The notes under the pieces were generated by a model. That model was not told where the DNA came from. It did not search any database and was given only the letters and a program-made list of their open reading frames with translations. From Montifringilla adamsi (lineage: Eukaryota > Chordata > Aves > Passeriformes > Passeridae), in NCBI GenBank assembly GCA_017590115.1, contig JAGGNK010011892.1:4059993-4123992 (forward strand): a stretch of DNA of 64,000 nt. The letters are read 5' to 3'. Positions 61,855 to 64,000 of the stretch are shown here, in pieces. How positions within the stretch are numbered: the stretch's first letter is position 1; each line of letters starts with the position of its first letter. A program made the translations under genes and the position numbers.

Positions 61855-64000
61855 TTTTTTTTCTTTTCAAAGAGCACACTTGGCAATCTCATATTTGTGT
61901 TTTAGGTGTTTTGAACTGTTCCAAGCTAAGCGGTATCTTCCGCCAGAAGAATTCTCAAAGTCATAATAATTGCAGACTAAAGCACACTTCATATTCAAAA
62001 GCTATCATCAAACTATGATCTGTCATTATCCTATTTATCTACCATGGAACTATGTTTTTGTCATGGTCTGGAGGGCTAGTGACTCACACAGCTGCTACCA
62101 ATCTTCACCATTTCAAGGTGGTCTCAACACTACCATGGTGCAGACGAAAGCTGTGCAGCAGGCTTCTAAGGAAAAGATCCAGTTTGGTTGCCTGCACAGG
62201 AGCTTTGCAGGTAAAGAAAAGGGTGAAAAGAAAGATCAGGTAGTGGAAATCCACGCACCACATAAGCAAACCTGCTGAAATTTGCTCCTTCTGCTCTCTT
62301 GAGAGCTAATGAGGGGTCACTGCACACCAGCCAAGCACCTGTGTGGTATAACCACAGCACCTCCCATGGCAGGGCTGGACCTAGAAAGCTTTGAATTGGC
62401 AGCCAGTGAGGGCAAACAGGACTCTTCATGTGTTACCAGTTCAGGTCTCCTCACAGGGGTTAATGTGCACCCACCCAGGTGTATCCCTCTCACCTGTCCA
62501 GCTCCAAGGCTGCCTCACTCCGAAACCTGCAGAGTCCTGAGGCTCTGGCAGACACTGAGCCTCTCAGCCTCTGTCCCTCTGTGAAGCTCTCTAATGAATT
62601 CCCTAGTACCCATGAACACCATGTTCTGTCCTACTGTTCTGCTCTTCAGAATTAACAGCAAAGGGGTTTGTTCCTTGTCTGATGAATATTAACCTTTTTT
62701 ATCTGACAGAGATGCTCACTAAATAGTATAATAAGAGCCTAAAATATGCCAGAGCAAATTCCTGTGGGATTTGTTTTTAAAAGCTTGTGTACTAAGGGAA
62801 CAAAGGTGCTGCGCCTGTGGTGTCCATCCATGTGTGTGTCATCCTACTCCAACAATGTGTCAACCACTGGTCAGCTTCAACTAACACCTGGAAGCTGACC
62901 CCATTTCCACCACTTTCAAAGGAAGTAACAGAGGGAGGCACAAACATCTGTGCCCTGAGCAAGGGAAATGGCTGGCAGAGACCAGTGGTGGTGAAAGCTG
63001 GTCTGTGTGACATGGGGCTGGCCGTGCTCAGCCCAGCTCAGAGAGCCCCGCAGCACCAGTGAGTGCCCCTGCACAAATCGTGGTGAGCGTGAGGACCCAG
63101 CCTCTCAGCATGGTCGGGGTGAAAGGTGTGCTCCTTACAGGAGTCGTGGAGCTTGTACACTGTGTACTACTACAGAAACAGTCCTTATTACCTGAGTCTA
63201 AGCCCTGCTGTTGAACATTCCCCCTTCAGGGAGGCACAGGAATTTAGCCTCCTGAAGGGACAGCTGAGGTCAACAAGCATCCCCTTCTTCAGAGCCAGCA
63301 GCTATCAGTGGTATACAAGGTCACACACCTAAGAAAAGACTTTGTTTAGCATACGCACTTCCCATTGACTTCTCAGACCATTAAATCACAGTTTTCATGC
63401 TATGCTTGTACACATCATTCTGAAATTCAGGCTGCCCAAAGGGCTTTAGGTTCAGTGAATAGCAGAGTGTCCATCACACACTAAAGGGCTGATGTGTTTC
63501 CAGCAGCTCACAAGCCACCTCCTGATGCTGGGATGACCCCACGGGGTGGAGGGTGCCCCCAGCTCTTTGTTCTGCTCCCCTTTCAGGACTCTGCCTGTAA
63601 GACACTTGTTTCTGAGAGACTCTTTTGTCTCTTGAGTGTTCAGTTTGGAGGCATCTTCTGCTGTGGGCTGAAACTGCACTGCCTGCCTGCCCAAGGCCAT
63701 GGGGAACTGGATTCTGACCTCTCAACCCTTCATCACAAATACTTAATGGCAGGATTCAGCATCTGGAAGGCTTCCTCCAGCACTAACAACCCAGTGAACT
63801 TTGTAAACCCTAAAAAAGTCAAGCAAGCCAACCATTCCAGCATCTCCCTTCACTGCATCTCTCCAGAAGATAAATACTGAGGCCAAAGGCATATCCGTCC
63901 TTTTTAATAGGTAGAAATAAATTGAATTTTCACAAGCTTTACTAACTGTAAATTAATTTTAGAATTAATCAGGAAATTAGATATACTGTAAGTCAGTAAA

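Larger units (their letters stand above)
34369..64000 (-). other. CABLES1: CABLES1 intron 1, 3' portion (at least 29.6 kb)
   Basis: Everything beyond exon 2 appears to be the 3' part of intron 1, ending TTTCTCTGCAG. Human CABLES1 also has a very large first intron, and no GC-rich, CpG-dense first exon is seen up to position 64000. The interval contains two CR1 3' ends (41.8 and 44.8 kb), a possible third remnant (61.8 kb), perfect inverted repeats at 35807, 43791 and 56595, and element-like AT-rich sequence at 46.8-50.6 kb. The remaining long stretches (34.4-41.8, 50.6-56.5, 56.7-61.8 and 61.9-64.0 kb) hold no gene I can support. An alternative first exon could be hidden here, since the human gene has a shorter isoform, but I cannot place one. 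Confidence 0.7.

Noticed and set aside
1..64000. tRNA, rRNA, miRNA genes, CRISPR arrays or tRNA-derived SINEs
   Set aside because: No A-box/B-box pairs, rRNA words or regularly spaced direct repeats were seen. The short perfect hairpins are too small for ordinary pre-miRNAs.

Overview
The window is vertebrate nuclear DNA, most likely from a bird. It has no operons, no dense coding and long AT-leaning introns with few repeats. It carries 3' ends of CR1 LINE elements, which are typical of sauropsid genomes. A short LTR-like remnant starting TGTCCTGGTTTCAGCT near 26.15 kb resembles endogenous-retrovirus LTRs of songbirds, so a passerine is plausible, but that is inference.

The only protein-coding gene I can support is CABLES1 (Cdk5 and Abl enzyme substrate 1), on the minus strand. 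Nine consecutive exons are present, corresponding to exons 2-10 of the usual ten-exon gene. From 5' to 3' of the gene they are: 34297-34368, 31959-32051, 25073-25150, 15111-15210, 13451-13607, 12569-12672, 2906-3012, 1793-2000 and 98-238. All junctions obey GT-AG, all phases join without a frameshift, and the last exon ends in TAG at 98-100. The exons give 1060 coding nt, that is 352 complete residues plus one codon shared with exon 1. The product ends in the conserved cyclin-box-like domain, which links Cdk and Abl kinases in the mammalian protein. The GC-rich first exon is not in the window and should lie beyond position 64000. The 3' UTR runs off the left edge.

Region by region: 1-3012 holds the three last exons. 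3013-12568 is a long intron with an A/C-only low-complexity tract and a GC-enriched candidate regulatory element at about 9.83-10.30 kb. 12569-15210 holds three exons. 15211-34368 holds three short symmetric exons separated by long introns, including an LTR-like segment with a tandem 86-bp duplication at 18.2-18.8 kb. 34369-64000 is the 3' part of a very large intron 1. It has two clear CR1 fragments, several perfect short inverted repeats and a run of conserved-element-like sequence at 46.8-50.6 kb, but no exon I can defend.

I found no RNA genes, CRISPR arrays or intact mobile elements, and no evidence of a new multi-gene system. The most checkable oddities are perfect hairpins at 28301-28343 and 43791-43816, the LTR-like segment, the intronic GC island, and the three consecutive skippable exons.
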